NCBI RefSeq assembly: GCF_009789235.1 | Contig: NZ_WSTB01000001.1 | Coordinates: forward strand, 62,001 to 126,000 | Reading direction: 5' to 3' | Source: Flavobacterium hydrocarbonoxydans | GTDB lineage: Bacteria > Bacteroidota > Bacteroidia > Flavobacteriales > Flavobacteriaceae | DNA length: 64,000 bases | In this document: positions 9,441 to 17,852 of the stretch, piece after piece | How the letters are laid out: the number at the start of each line of letters is the position of its first letter | Numbering within the stretch: the stretch's first letter is position 1 | Notes under the pieces: model-generated | The model's database searches: none | Told to the model about the DNA's origin: nothing | The model's input: only the letters and a program-made list of their open reading frames with translations | Translations under genes and position numbers: made by a program

Positions 9441-10091
9441 CTACTCCTGATGATTTTTAAGCCATTCTGCTCTTCTTTGATCCGGCAGATGTTTTACAGT
9501 AAAATTTTCGAACTTCGCTTCAAAACCTTTTCCGTCCGGAGATGCTGCCATTAAACCTACCATAACCGGCGTGTTGTCCTGCAAAGGCGCATTTCTGGTT
9601 AATATATAAGTTTTATCATCATACGAAAAGAAAACTTCGATAGCATCTAATCTTCGTACTACTTTTATCCATACAAAAGGCGGTGCTTTGTCTAAAGTGG
9701 TCACACTCCAGTCGCTTTTGTCATGTGTTACGACAGTGCTTATGTTGAATTTACCATCCACAAATTCTACACCTGTTTTAATGTAATTTTTTTCATCAAC
9801 ACGTATCATAAGACCCATTTGGTCGAAACGGGCTTTATAATCGCCTGTCAGTTTTACTTTGGCTTCAAACTCACCACCGTAATTGGCATAATAAAAAGGA
9901 GCATCATCAACGGTAAATCCGTAATGCGAAATTCGCCAGTAATCGCTATTTGCCGTAACATTCATGATTAAAGCATTGTTTTTAATCTCCCATTTTTCAG
10001 GTTCATTAAACCACTGCATTTTGTTCAGGCTTTGCGCCGAAAGATTTTGTGCCAAAAATAAAACGATGGCACTCAGTACAATTTTTTTCAT
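9441..10091 (-). CDS. Secreted DUF1349 (YesU-like) lectin-fold protein
   Basis: This 216-residue exported protein has a signal peptide MKKIVLSAIVLFLAQNLSAQ. The rest matches the DUF1349 concanavalin-like fold: SDYWRISHYGF, DQMGLMIRVDEKNYIKTGVE and VGLMAASPDGKGFEAKFENF are typical. Members often sit in polysaccharide-use loci; whether they bind or cleave sugar is unsettled. The GH3 gene is upstream on the same strand, but a strong terminator lies between, so they are probably not one operon. Palindromic repeats of one family flank this gene on both sides. Confidence 0.82.
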   Translation of the reverse strand: MKKIVLSAIVLFLAQNLSAQSLNKMQWFNEPEKWEIKNNALIMNVTANSDYWRISHYGFTVDDAPFYYANYGGEFEAKVKLTGDYKARFDQMGLMIRVDEKNYIKTGVEFVDGKFNISTVVTHDKSDWSVTTLDKAPPFVWIKVVRRLDAIEVFFSYDDKTYILTRNAPLQDNTPVMVGLMAASPDGKGFEAKFENFTVKHLPDQRRAEWLKNHQE

Positions 10092-10120
10092 GTTATTTTT
10101 TTTTAGATTTTTTTATCCCG

Positions 10121-10216
10121 TTTGTCATTCCGTCGGAAACCTAACGAAGTGGTTCTACGAAGTAAATCTCTATGTTCAAAGATTTAGCAAATCTGAGATT
10201 CCTACGGAATGACAAG
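10121..10216. repeat. Dispersed palindromic repeat (TCATTCCG family), copy 2
   Basis: Arms TTTGTCATTCCGTCGGAA (10121-10138) and TTCCTACGGAATGACAAG (10199-10216) match copy 1 at 9279-9372 in layout and inner sequence. The centre of the arm changed on both sides (CGTCGG / CCTACGG), as expected if pairing is kept. Confidence 0.8.
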
Positions 10217-10244
10217 ATTGAGGTTACTGCATTTTAAAAAAAAT

Positions 10245-10274
10245 AAAGCTGCAACTTTTTACACTTGCAGCTTT
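10245..10274 (-). terminator. Terminator of the GH3 gene
   Basis: AAAGCTGCAA (10245-10254) and TTGCAGCTTT (10265-10274) form a perfect 10-bp stem. On the minus strand it is followed by a long T-run, about 26 bases past the GH3 stop. Confidence 0.85.
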
Positions 10275-10300
10275 ACAAACCAACCAATATAAATATGATC

Positions 10301-12517
10301 TTATTGAAGTGAAAAACTCACTTTAGACTTAATATCTGTTGATGAAGCGCCAACAATAGCTTCAAAATCTCCAGGTTCTGCAACCCAGTCGTGTTTTTTA
10401 TCATCAAAGAAACTCAATGCGGTTTTATCAACAGTAAACGTTACTATTTTTTCTTCTCCCGCTTTAAGCGAAATTTTCTCAAACCCTTTTAATTCCTTAA
10501 TCGGACGAGGCAATGACGATTTTAAATCGCTGATATACAACTGAACAATCTCTGCTCCGTCTCTGCTTCCTGTATTTTTAACTTTTACCGAAAAAGTAAT
10601 TTTATCACCAGCATTCATTTGCTTTTTGTCAGCTGTAACTTTTCCATATTCAAAAGTCGTGTAACTCAATCCGTGACCGAAAGAGAAAAGTGGCTTTGTT
10701 TTTTGTTTGTCTGCCCAACGGTAACCCACAAAAATTCCTTCTTTATAATTTACTTCGTCACCTCCTGGAAATTCTCCAAGCGCATGAGCTGCGTTATCAT
10801 TTAATTTTACAGGAAAAGTAAAAGTCAGTTTTCCGGAAGGATTCACATCACCAACCAAAACATTCGCCAGAGCAGTTCCCGCTTCTGTACCTAAAAACCA
10901 TCCTTGTACAATTCCCGGCACTTCTTTTACCCACGGCATTGCGACTGCATTTCCGGAAATATTTACAAAAACAATATTTTTATTTACTTTCGCCAATTCC
11001 GAAATCAACTGATCCTGATGGTATGGCAAAGCCAAATCTTTACGGTCATTTCCTTCAGCATCCTGATTATCACTTTTGTTTAATCCTCCAAAGAACAAAA
11101 CAATATCAGCGTTTTTAGCCGCTTCTAAAGCCTCTTTTTTCAATTCGGCTGCAGAGCGTTTGTCTTCTAGACTTACTTTTGCAACTACTCCGTTATAACT
11201 GCTTGTTGGATCTCCAACATAACCGCGGGCATACACTACTTCGGCCTGATTGCCAATTCTTTTCTTTAATCCGTCAAGAGGCAAAACTTCGTATCTGGCT
11301 TTAAGTGAAGAACTTCCACCTCCAACTGTCATCATTTTGATTGCATTTTCTCCGATAACGGCAATTTTCTTTGTTTTAGACAAATCAATCGGAAGAATAT
11401 TATTTTTGTTTTGCAAAAGAACAATTCCTTCTTCGGCAATTTTTAAACCTGCCTGAGCGTGTTCCTGTGTTCCGAAAGAACCAAAAGGTCTGTCTTTATT
11501 CATATTGGTTAAAAAAGACAAACGTAAAATACGACGCACTTTTTCGTCTAATTCTTTGGTTCCCACTTCGCCTTTTTTAATCATTTCAGAATAAGGCTTG
11601 GCCAGATAATAATTGTCGTAAGCATTGCTGGTTCCCCATGAAAGTCCGTTGGTCCAGGAACCAAATTCCATATCCAGACCATTATGAATTGCCTGCTTCG
11701 TATCATGAACTCCACCCCAGTCTGAAATTACGACTCCTTTGAAACCCCATTCGCCACGAAGAATATCATTCAATAAAAATTCATTATGACAACAATGCTG
11801 TCCTTTATATTTATTGTACGAACCCATAATGGCCCACGCATCACCTTCCTGAACTGCTGCTTTAAAAGCAGGCAGGTAAATTTCGTATAACGCACGGTCA
11901 TCTACAATTACGTTTACGGCATTACGATTGGTTTCCTGATTGTTTAAAGCGAAATGTTTTACACAAGCTGCCACTCCGTTTGACTGTACCCCTTTAATAT
12001 AAGGCACTACCATTGTTGAAGTTAAAAAAGGGTCTTCGCCCATATATTCGAAGTTACGACCGTTTAATGGTGTTCTGTAAATGTTTACACCGGGTCCTAA
12101 TAGTACATTTTTATTACGAAAACGAGCTTCCTCTCCTATTGATTTCCCGTATAAAGACGATAATTCTTTGTTCCAGGTTGCGGAAAGCGCTGTAAGAGCC
12201 GGAAAAGCAATACAGGAGTCATTAGTCCAGCCAGCCTGATCCCATTCGTCCCACAGTACTTCGGTACGAATTCCGTGTGGGCCATCGGTCATCCAGTTTT
12301 CAGGGATTCCCAAGCGAGGTACGCCAGGAGAACTAAATTTTGACTGCGCATGAATCATGGCAATTTTCTCATCGGTTGTCATTCGCGAAAGCGCATCTTC
12401 TACACGTTCGCTTATTGGTTTTTTATCATCTAAATACACCGGAACTTTGCTCTGCGCATTCAGCCCAATCGAACTTAACAAAAGTAAAACAACTACCGTT
12501 TTAACATTTTTAAACAT
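10301..12517 (-). CDS. Glycoside hydrolase family 3, beta-glucosidase type
   Basis: This 738-residue secreted or periplasmic enzyme hydrolyses terminal beta-linked sugars from oligosaccharides. A signal peptide ends in SIGLNAQ (residue 22). The N-terminal TIM-barrel holds the substrate motif KHFALNNQETNR and the catalytic nucleophile Asp266 in GVVISDWGGVHD. The alpha/beta sandwich starts near residue 390 (LPIDLSKTKKIAVIGENA). The C-terminal fibronectin-like domain starts near 640, with FSFGHGLSYTTFEY just before it. Length and order match BglX-like GH3 enzymes. The sugar specificity is not readable. Confidence 0.93.
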   Translation of the reverse strand: MFKNVKTVVVLLLLSSIGLNAQSKVPVYLDDKKPISERVEDALSRMTTDEKIAMIHAQSKFSSPGVPRLGIPENWMTDGPHGIRTEVLWDEWDQAGWTNDSCIAFPALTALSATWNKELSSLYGKSIGEEARFRNKNVLLGPGVNIYRTPLNGRNFEYMGEDPFLTSTMVVPYIKGVQSNGVAACVKHFALNNQETNRNAVNVIVDDRALYEIYLPAFKAAVQEGDAWAIMGSYNKYKGQHCCHNEFLLNDILRGEWGFKGVVISDWGGVHDTKQAIHNGLDMEFGSWTNGLSWGTSNAYDNYYLAKPYSEMIKKGEVGTKELDEKVRRILRLSFLTNMNKDRPFGSFGTQEHAQAGLKIAEEGIVLLQNKNNILPIDLSKTKKIAVIGENAIKMMTVGGGSSSLKARYEVLPLDGLKKRIGNQAEVVYARGYVGDPTSSYNGVVAKVSLEDKRSAAELKKEALEAAKNADIVLFFGGLNKSDNQDAEGNDRKDLALPYHQDQLISELAKVNKNIVFVNISGNAVAMPWVKEVPGIVQGWFLGTEAGTALANVLVGDVNPSGKLTFTFPVKLNDNAAHALGEFPGGDEVNYKEGIFVGYRWADKQKTKPLFSFGHGLSYTTFEYGKVTADKKQMNAGDKITFSVKVKNTGSRDGAEIVQLYISDLKSSLPRPIKELKGFEKISLKAGEEKIVTFTVDKTALSFFDDKKHDWVAEPGDFEAIVGASSTDIKSKVSFSLQ

Positions 12518-12592
12518 AACTATACTTTTTTTTTAGCTTTTAATAGAATGAAGATGCAGTGGTCAAAAGCATCTCCGAATAATATTGTAAAA

Positions 12593-12606
12593 CTATAACG
12601 TTATAG
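12593..12606. promoter_or_regulatory. Perfect palindrome CTATAACGTTATAG upstream of GH3
   Basis: This 14-bp perfect palindrome with a central CG lies 76-89 bases before the GH3 start. The central CG and symmetric AT arms resemble LacI-type operators. A loose TAnnTTT element on the minus strand overlaps it, so it may control GH3 transcription. Confidence 0.45.
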
Positions 12607-12719
12607 CCTGCAGTTGATTTTCAAATTAAAAAAAGTAGTGAATTAAAAAATTAAATGATTAAATATCAATAAATTACAAAAATTTATACCCCAAAAAAAG
12701 TAGTAGATTTGAAATGTTT

Positions 12720-14366
12720 TTATTGATTTTTCAACGAAATTAAGCCAATTTTCACCACCATTTCTTCAAAATCATTACGGGAAACTACCGCTTTATTTCT
12801 GGCTCTGGTTCGGTAATTATAAATTGTGCTTAAAGAGTAACGAAGGAAAGCGGCAATTTTTACACTGTCGTTAATTCCTAAACGAATCAGGGCAAAAATT
12901 CGCAATTCGGTATTGAGGAGTTCGCCTTGTTTCAAAACGATTTGTTCTTCCGGAATTAGAAGCGCGTTGAAATCTTTCACGAAAGTGGGATATAAATTAA
13001 GAAAGATGATATCAAAATTCTTGTACAATTCTTCGAGTTCATTATCAACCAAAGTGGTTGATTTTAGCATTTTATAAATCTCGTCGAATTGTTTGGCTGT
13101 GGCTTTTTTATTTAAAATAATGCGGTAATTTTCGAGCTTATTGATGTACGTCGAACAAAGGTGAAAAAAGTGTGCAATATATTCTTCCTTGACATGATTC
13201 GATTCTGATAACTGTGCGTTTCGTTCCTGCAGCTGATTGTTGGTTTCGGAAATGTCTTTGTTTAATTCGGCTAATTTCTGGCTGGTTTCAAAAAGTTCTC
13301 CTCGAATTTTAGACACTTTCTTCATTTGCTTATAAACATAAATAACTGCCACAATCAAAAATATCGAAAGCAGACTGATGCACAGTAAAAACAACTGCAG
13401 CTTCGTTTTTTGCTCTGCTTCTCTTTCCAGATAAACCGTATTGATAATCGAATAAACCTCAGACATCAGCAAGGTTCTAAACTGCACATTACAATACAGT
13501 GCATCTTCAATGGCAGATTGTGTGAGTTTATACGCCATATCGACATCGCCATTTTCGTAAAAAATCATAGCCAGTTCCTGTAGCGAAGCATTGTCTTTAT
13601 TGGCATTTTTAAGATCTGCCGTTGCCGAAAGCGCGTAATATCTTTTTCTTAATTCTAACTGATGTTTCGCATCGTAAATACTGGCAAAAAGATACGTAAT
13701 CATCGCAAATTGCGGATCTGTTTCTTTGGTCTTTTGCAATAAAACCGTCAATTCCTTTTCGGCAAGAGCCCGTTTTCTGTCAAAAATATTCTTCTGAATC
13801 TGATTGATTTTATAATCCAGACTTGCCGGATTTAACACCCCTAATAAAGAATCACGGTATTTGCCAATTTGCTCAATATATTTTATGTTGACACTATTGG
13901 CATTATAATGCTCGAAAAACTCCCGATAAACAATATAATAATTAGAAAGTAAGGATGGCGATAAAAGTTTTTTGTTGATGCTTTTTAAAATGGCTTCAGA
14001 CTCTCGGTATTTCCCGGAAGAAGAATATAAATTAGCCAATTGCAATTGTGCCAGATCTTTCAGTTCTTTCTTCTGAATTTCATCAGCCAGTTTCAGATTC
14101 TTTTTTACATATAAAATAGCCGAATCCGAATTGAATTTTTGGTATTCTGTATATAAAGTTTTATTGTAATTGTACTCCTGCTCTTTCGAAAAGTCAGCCG
14201 ATTTTATTTTTTTGAAATTTAAAATCCGTTCTTCTTTAAGGTCAACATAACGTTGCTTATTGGACAGTGCATGATTTAATTTTGCTATAATAACTGCTGT
14301 ACTATCCGATGCATTTGCTGGAAGATGAAGAAGAACAAAAAACAGAAACAGTAAATAATTTTTCAA
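12720..14366 (-). CDS. DUF6377-like TPR membrane regulator with C-terminal HTH
   Basis: This 548-residue protein has a signal peptide (LLHLPANAS), a helical TPR-type sensor region to about residue 325, one membrane helix near 325-345 (LFLLCISLLSIFLIVAVIYVY) and a coiled coil (about 350-395). The cytoplasmic C-terminal domain ends in a LuxR/FixJ-like helix-turn-helix, with LNTELRIFALIRLGI and LRYSLSTIYNYRTRARNK. This matches the Bacteroidota family annotated as DUF6377, thought to be membrane-bound transcription regulators. It lies just upstream of the GH3 gene on the same strand and may regulate it; that is inference. Confidence 0.8.
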   Translation of the reverse strand: MKNYLLFLFFVLLHLPANASDSTAVIIAKLNHALSNKQRYVDLKEERILNFKKIKSADFSKEQEYNYNKTLYTEYQKFNSDSAILYVKKNLKLADEIQKKELKDLAQLQLANLYSSSGKYRESEAILKSINKKLLSPSLLSNYYIVYREFFEHYNANSVNIKYIEQIGKYRDSLLGVLNPASLDYKINQIQKNIFDRKRALAEKELTVLLQKTKETDPQFAMITYLFASIYDAKHQLELRKRYYALSATADLKNANKDNASLQELAMIFYENGDVDMAYKLTQSAIEDALYCNVQFRTLLMSEVYSIINTVYLEREAEQKTKLQLFLLCISLLSIFLIVAVIYVYKQMKKVSKIRGELFETSQKLAELNKDISETNNQLQERNAQLSESNHVKEEYIAHFFHLCSTYINKLENYRIILNKKATAKQFDEIYKMLKSTTLVDNELEELYKNFDIIFLNLYPTFVKDFNALLIPEEQIVLKQGELLNTELRIFALIRLGINDSVKIAAFLRYSLSTIYNYRTRARNKAVVSRNDFEEMVVKIGLISLKNQ

Positions 14367-14447
14367 TTCAATAAAAATAAATGATGTTTACAAATATAAT
14401 AAAGTAAGTGTTTGCGTGATACGTTAAACTATGCAAGCTACATTTTA

Positions 14448-14641
14448 AACCATATAAGTGATATAAGTGCTAAAAAATAGCCCACAGATGACACTGGTTG
14501 AACAGATAAAAACGAATTTTTTTTATTGTCTATGTAAATCACAATCTGCGATAATCCGTTAAATCCGTTTTATCTGTGGGCCATTCTCAATAGTAGAACC
14601 CATGAGCTATACCTAAAATAACTTATATCACTTATATGGTT
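14448..14641. repeat. Nested inverted-repeat element, 21-bp perfect outer arms
   Basis: Outer arms 14448-14468 and 14621-14641 are perfect 21-bp inverted copies built on ATATAAGTGATATAAGT. Inner arms GCCCACAGAT (14480-14489) and ATCTGTGGGC (14572-14581) nest inside. The inner part shares AACGGAT-type words with the element at 30445-30603. It fills most of the intergenic space after the acyl-CoA dehydrogenase gene. Confidence 0.8.
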
Positions 14642-14651
14642 AAAAAAAAAA

Positions 14652-16910
14652 TCACACTGCAATAGGTGCTGCCAAACAGCTTTCCGGGATAGCAAAAGCA
14701 TTCACCAGTGCCACCGCATCCGGTCTGATATCCCAACACAATTGGTTGACCATTTTACGAACGGCTTTTGTTTTTACGGCTTCCATATAACCGTCTTCCA
14801 GGTACCAGGCTTTGTTTTTTTCTATTTGCGAAAGCGCGTACAACTGGTTTAATTTGGTCAAAATTTCTTTGACTTTTACATCTTCAATGGTTTGAATGGC
14901 CAATTGAAACTGCTCCAAAACCACCCTTTCCAGATAAGCTTCCGCCACCTCTATCATTTGGTGCTGCACGACATTAAAAGCATCGTAAGCTTCTAACCCA
15001 CCATCAATTAACTTTTTGATACGTCTTGCTGCTGAAGCCAGAATTGTTTTTTCTCTATGAATAAACGCCTGAAGATGAAACTGGCTGTCTAATAAATGCT
15101 CCTCATCGGTTTTGCGGGTTGCGATTGGGTTTTTCTCTGCAATGGCACTTTTAGCATTTTCATATACATAATTGATGATGCCGAAAGACCCCATTTCTCC
15201 AAATGCTTTTCGAAATTCAGAAAGACGGTTTTTAGCCACCAATTGCATCAACACCGTATTATCACCTTCAAAAGTGGTATAAATTTCGGTGTCGTTTTTT
15301 AGTGCGTCGATTCTGTTTTCAGACAAATAGCCTTTACCGCCACAAGCTTCGCGGCATTCCTGCAAAATATCTCTCGTGCTCCAGGTCGAATACGATTTCA
15401 TTCCGGCAGCCAATGCTTCGATTTCCTGCATTTCCTCTTCGGTTCTGTTTAGGAAACGTTTCGTAAGATATTGCAAAGCAAAATGTACCGCGTAGGTTTT
15501 GGCCAATGACGGAAGCAATCGTCGCTGGTGCATTCTGTAATTTAAAATCGGAACTTCAGAACCGCCTTCAGGTCCAAATTGTTTTCGCTGATCACTATAT
15601 CGAATCGCAATCGTAAGCCCTGATTTGGCAGCCGCCAAAGCCGAACGAGGAATCCCGATTCGTCCTCCTACCAAAGTGCCCAACATTGTAAAAAAACGTC
15701 TGTTATCACTCGGAATCGGACTTTCGAATTCGCCTTTATCATTCACAGAGGCAAAACGGTCCAGCATATTTTCTTTCGGAATCACAACCTGATCAAACGA
15801 AATCGTTCCGTTATCCACACCATTCAGTCCCATTTTATGACCGCAGTCACCAATGGTGATTCCGTCTAATGTATTTCCTTTTGTATCACGCAGCGGCACT
15901 ATAAAAGCGTTTACACCATAATCGTGTCCGTCAATGATCAGTTTGGCAAAAACCGTTGCCATTTCGCCATGAACGGCTGCGTTGCCTATATATTCTTTTT
16001 GCGCTTTTTCGTGTGGGGTATGAATCGTAAAAGTCTGATTTTCGTGATTGTAAGTAGCCGTAGTTTCCAGCCCTTTTACGTTGGAGCCGTGATGGGTTTC
16101 GGTCATGGCAAAACAGCCCGGTATTTTGAGTGAGCCAATGTCCTTTAGATATTTTGCATAATGTTTTTCGGTTCCTAACGACTGAACGCTCATGCCCCAA
16201 AGCCCAAACTGAACACCAAATTTTATCACCAGACTCAAATCATGGTAACTCAGGGTTTCCATAATGGCAAAATAATCGGCTATGTTTTCTCCTCCGCCAT
16301 ATTGCTTTGGGTAGGCCATATTTCCTAAATTTTCGTGGGCCAAAATTTTGCACCAAACCAAAACTTTTTCTCTGTAAAAATCAATATCAGTGCCCGTTTC
16401 GTAAGCAAATTCCGGTCGGGAAATAATTGATTTTACTTTTTGGATAATAGGTGCCTGATCGCCATCCAGAAGTGTCGTTATTTTTTGAATATCAAAATGG
16501 CTGTCGGTTTGAGATGTGGCAGTAAAGGAACCGGTTTTAGTTTTAAAATTACTGATGGCTTCCTCGCCCAGGATTCCTAAATCATTCTCTAATTTAATAA
16601 AATCCGGCTCTAATGCCTCAATATTCATGTCTTTATCTGAAAGCGCCACCACAACATCAAAAATAGATTTTATAGCTATTTTATCGTCTATGCTTCGCTC
16701 TATGACCGTTTTCCACTCCTTTAAATCTTCTCGTGATGGCGGAGTGTTGATGTCTATTTTTGAAAGTAATAGCTGTTTATCTTCTTCCGAAAGCCAGTTT
16801 CTGGAAGCAATAAACTCTTTAAGGGTAGTAAATTCTTTTTGAGTTAAAAGGTCGTCTGACCACACTAAATAAAATAAAGGTATAAAGGCCTGGAGCTTAG
16901 AATTTTTCAT
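14652..16910 (-). CDS. Acyl-CoA dehydrogenase/oxidase, 752-residue fused form
   Basis: This flavoenzyme should oxidise acyl-CoA to enoyl-CoA. The core has the FAD/substrate signature CFAMTETHHGSNVKGLE and GHKMGLNGVDNGTISFD. It also has the acyl-CoA-oxidase-like segment QECREACGGKGYLSENRID followed by TTFEGDNTVLMQLVAKNRL. Length and C-terminal extension resemble peroxisomal ACOX-type proteins rather than ordinary 380-residue dehydrogenases. The first ~95 residues form an extra helical domain (LVWSDDLLTQKEFTTLKEFI) reminiscent of TerB-like folds. Whether electrons pass to ETF or oxygen cannot be decided. Confidence 0.88.
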   Translation of the reverse strand: MKNSKLQAFIPLFYLVWSDDLLTQKEFTTLKEFIASRNWLSEEDKQLLLSKIDINTPPSREDLKEWKTVIERSIDDKIAIKSIFDVVVALSDKDMNIEALEPDFIKLENDLGILGEEAISNFKTKTGSFTATSQTDSHFDIQKITTLLDGDQAPIIQKVKSIISRPEFAYETGTDIDFYREKVLVWCKILAHENLGNMAYPKQYGGGENIADYFAIMETLSYHDLSLVIKFGVQFGLWGMSVQSLGTEKHYAKYLKDIGSLKIPGCFAMTETHHGSNVKGLETTATYNHENQTFTIHTPHEKAQKEYIGNAAVHGEMATVFAKLIIDGHDYGVNAFIVPLRDTKGNTLDGITIGDCGHKMGLNGVDNGTISFDQVVIPKENMLDRFASVNDKGEFESPIPSDNRRFFTMLGTLVGGRIGIPRSALAAAKSGLTIAIRYSDQRKQFGPEGGSEVPILNYRMHQRRLLPSLAKTYAVHFALQYLTKRFLNRTEEEMQEIEALAAGMKSYSTWSTRDILQECREACGGKGYLSENRIDALKNDTEIYTTFEGDNTVLMQLVAKNRLSEFRKAFGEMGSFGIINYVYENAKSAIAEKNPIATRKTDEEHLLDSQFHLQAFIHREKTILASAARRIKKLIDGGLEAYDAFNVVQHQMIEVAEAYLERVVLEQFQLAIQTIEDVKVKEILTKLNQLYALSQIEKNKAWYLEDGYMEAVKTKAVRKMVNQLCWDIRPDAVALVNAFAIPESCLAAPIAV

Positions 16911-16966
16911 AGTAAATCTTAAATTGTTTTGAAAATCAATTTCGTGGTAAACCTATTTTGCAAAAA

Positions 16967-16995
16967 AACAGGAATGAAAAATAATCATTCCTGTT
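16967..16995 (-). terminator. Terminator facing the minus strand
   Basis: AACAGGAATGA (16967-16977) and TCATTCCTGTT (16985-16995) form a perfect 11-bp stem with a 7-base loop. On the minus strand a run of seven T follows. It lies upstream of the acyl-CoA dehydrogenase gene, so it must end a minus-strand transcript coming from the 21-bp repeat array at 17140-17391. Confidence 0.8.
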
Positions 16996-17090
16996 GGAAA
17001 AGCCTGTTAAGATTCTGGTAATTTTATTTACAGCCGCAAACTTTTGAAGCAGTTTTAGATTGCAATCGGGGTATTTATCCTTTTTTGAGT

Positions 17091-17393
17091 TTACACAAAA
17101 TTTTGTCCCGTCTCCCAAATTCGGTTGAATCCCTCAAAAACGTCAAATTTCACGTCAGCAACGTGAAACTTTACGTCGGCGATGTGAAATTTCACGTCAG
17201 GGACGTAAAGTTTCACGTCCGGAACGTGAAATTTCACGTCGGCGATGTGAAATTTCACATCAGCAACGTAAACGTTTACATCCAGAACGTGAAATTTCAC
17301 GTCAGCGATGTGAAATTTCACATCAGGGACGTAAAGTTTCACGTCGGCGACGTGAAATTTCACATCAGAGACGTGAACCACGACGTTCAGCAT
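17091..17393 (-). CDS. Possible heptad-repeat protein encoded by the 21-bp array
   Basis: An ATG at 17393 opens a 100-residue frame made of 7-residue repeats of the type DVKFHVA, ending in a non-repetitive tail (EGFNRIWETGQNFV). A minus-strand terminator lies about 96 bases beyond the stop, which favours this strand being transcribed. The plus strand is also open through the array (17085-17432), but only from a TTG codon, and encodes the mirror repeat VKFHVSN. Because the DNA units are palindromic, both frames are a by-product of the array. Whether any protein is made is uncertain. Confidence 0.3.
   Translation of the reverse strand: MLNVVVHVSDVKFHVADVKLYVPDVKFHIADVKFHVLDVNVYVADVKFHIADVKFHVPDVKLYVPDVKFHIADVKFHVADVKFDVFEGFNRIWETGQNFV
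17140..17391. repeat. Tandem array of twelve 21-bp palindromic units
   Basis: Twelve units of exactly 21 bp fill this stretch without any slip. The typical core is ACGTGAAATTTCACGT, a perfect 16-bp palindrome. A 63-bp higher-order period is visible (unit types starting ACGTG, ATGTG, ACGTA in turn from unit 2 on). Units 2 and 4 have cores that are reverse complements of each other (ACGTGAAACTTTACGT / ACGTAAAGTTTCACGT). Variants tend to change on both arms so that pairing is kept. It accounts for most of the gap 16911-17465. Confidence 0.95.
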
Positions 17394-17437
17394 GGTTTTT
17401 CTTATTCTAGGTTAAGTTTTAAAATAGTATAAAAGCA

Positions 17438-17445
17438 TATATTTG
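17438..17445 (+). promoter_or_regulatory. -7 element for the receiver-like gene
   Basis: TATATTTG lies 21 bases before the ATG at 17466. A T-rich but imperfect TTTG-like region lies about 18 bases further up. Confidence 0.5.
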
Positions 17446-17465
17446 TTACTATTAAACCACACGTC

Positions 17466-17780
17466 ATGAGCAAACTCGAATTTATAATACTCGGAAAAAA
17501 CCAACCCATTCTGGAAATTGTCGTTAGGCTTGTTAATGCCAATGAAAACTGGAATGCTGTAGGTTTTGGTGATGAAAATCTGGCACAAAAACATTTTCTG
17601 GAAAACAAAATCGATTTTGTATTATTGAGTTCCGGAATCGATGACGCTGTCGAAAAAGAGTTTACCCATTTTTGCGTCAAACACAATCCCGAAGTCGAAG
17701 TGATAGAACATTTTGGCGGTGGCAGCGGTTTGCTTCAATCTGAAATTTATGATCGTTTGCATAAAAAAGGAAAACTTTGA
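17466..17780 (+). CDS. Small receiver-like (pseudo-REC) protein
   Basis: This 104-residue cytoplasmic protein has the beta/alpha alternation of a response-regulator fold (FIILGKNQ, DFVLLSSGID, VEVIEHFGGGSG). It lacks the acidic pair and the phosphorylatable Asp at the expected place, where LLSSGI replaces the usual LLDxxM. It may be a phosphorylation-independent receiver relative. The 2H phosphoesterase gene follows after 72 bases on the same strand. No function is assigned. Confidence 0.65.
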   Translation: MSKLEFIILGKNQPILEIVVRLVNANENWNAVGFGDENLAQKHFLENKIDFVLLSSGIDDAVEKEFTHFCVKHNPEVEVIEHFGGGSGLLQSEIYDRLHKKGKL

Positions 17781-17783
17781 AAA

Positions 17784-17845
17784 ATGTGAAATGATTTTTG
17801 TGAAATGTGAAATGATTTTTGTAAAATAATTTTTGTAAAATGTTA
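17784..17845. repeat. Short direct repeat, 21-bp period
   Basis: Units starting ATGTGAAATGATTTTTG at 17784 and 17805, with a decayed third near 17826, repeat every 21 bases. The period and the ATGTGAAAT start equal those of the palindromic array at 17140-17391, without its palindromes. Confidence 0.6.
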
Positions 17846-17852
17846 GATGTGA

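Noticed and set aside
15931..16200. Second minus-strand frame inside the acyl-CoA dehydrogenase, as a possible frameshift
   Set aside because: The main frame is intact through this part with the TETHHGSN motif, so the other frame is incidental.
17140..17391. CRISPR array
   Set aside because: Units are contiguous 21-mers with no unique spacers and no cas genes nearby.
17085..17432. Plus-strand open frame through the 21-bp array (115 codons)
   Set aside because: It needs a TTG start, overlaps the minus-strand frame base for base, and exists because the units are palindromic and a multiple of three. No plus-strand start signal was seen.
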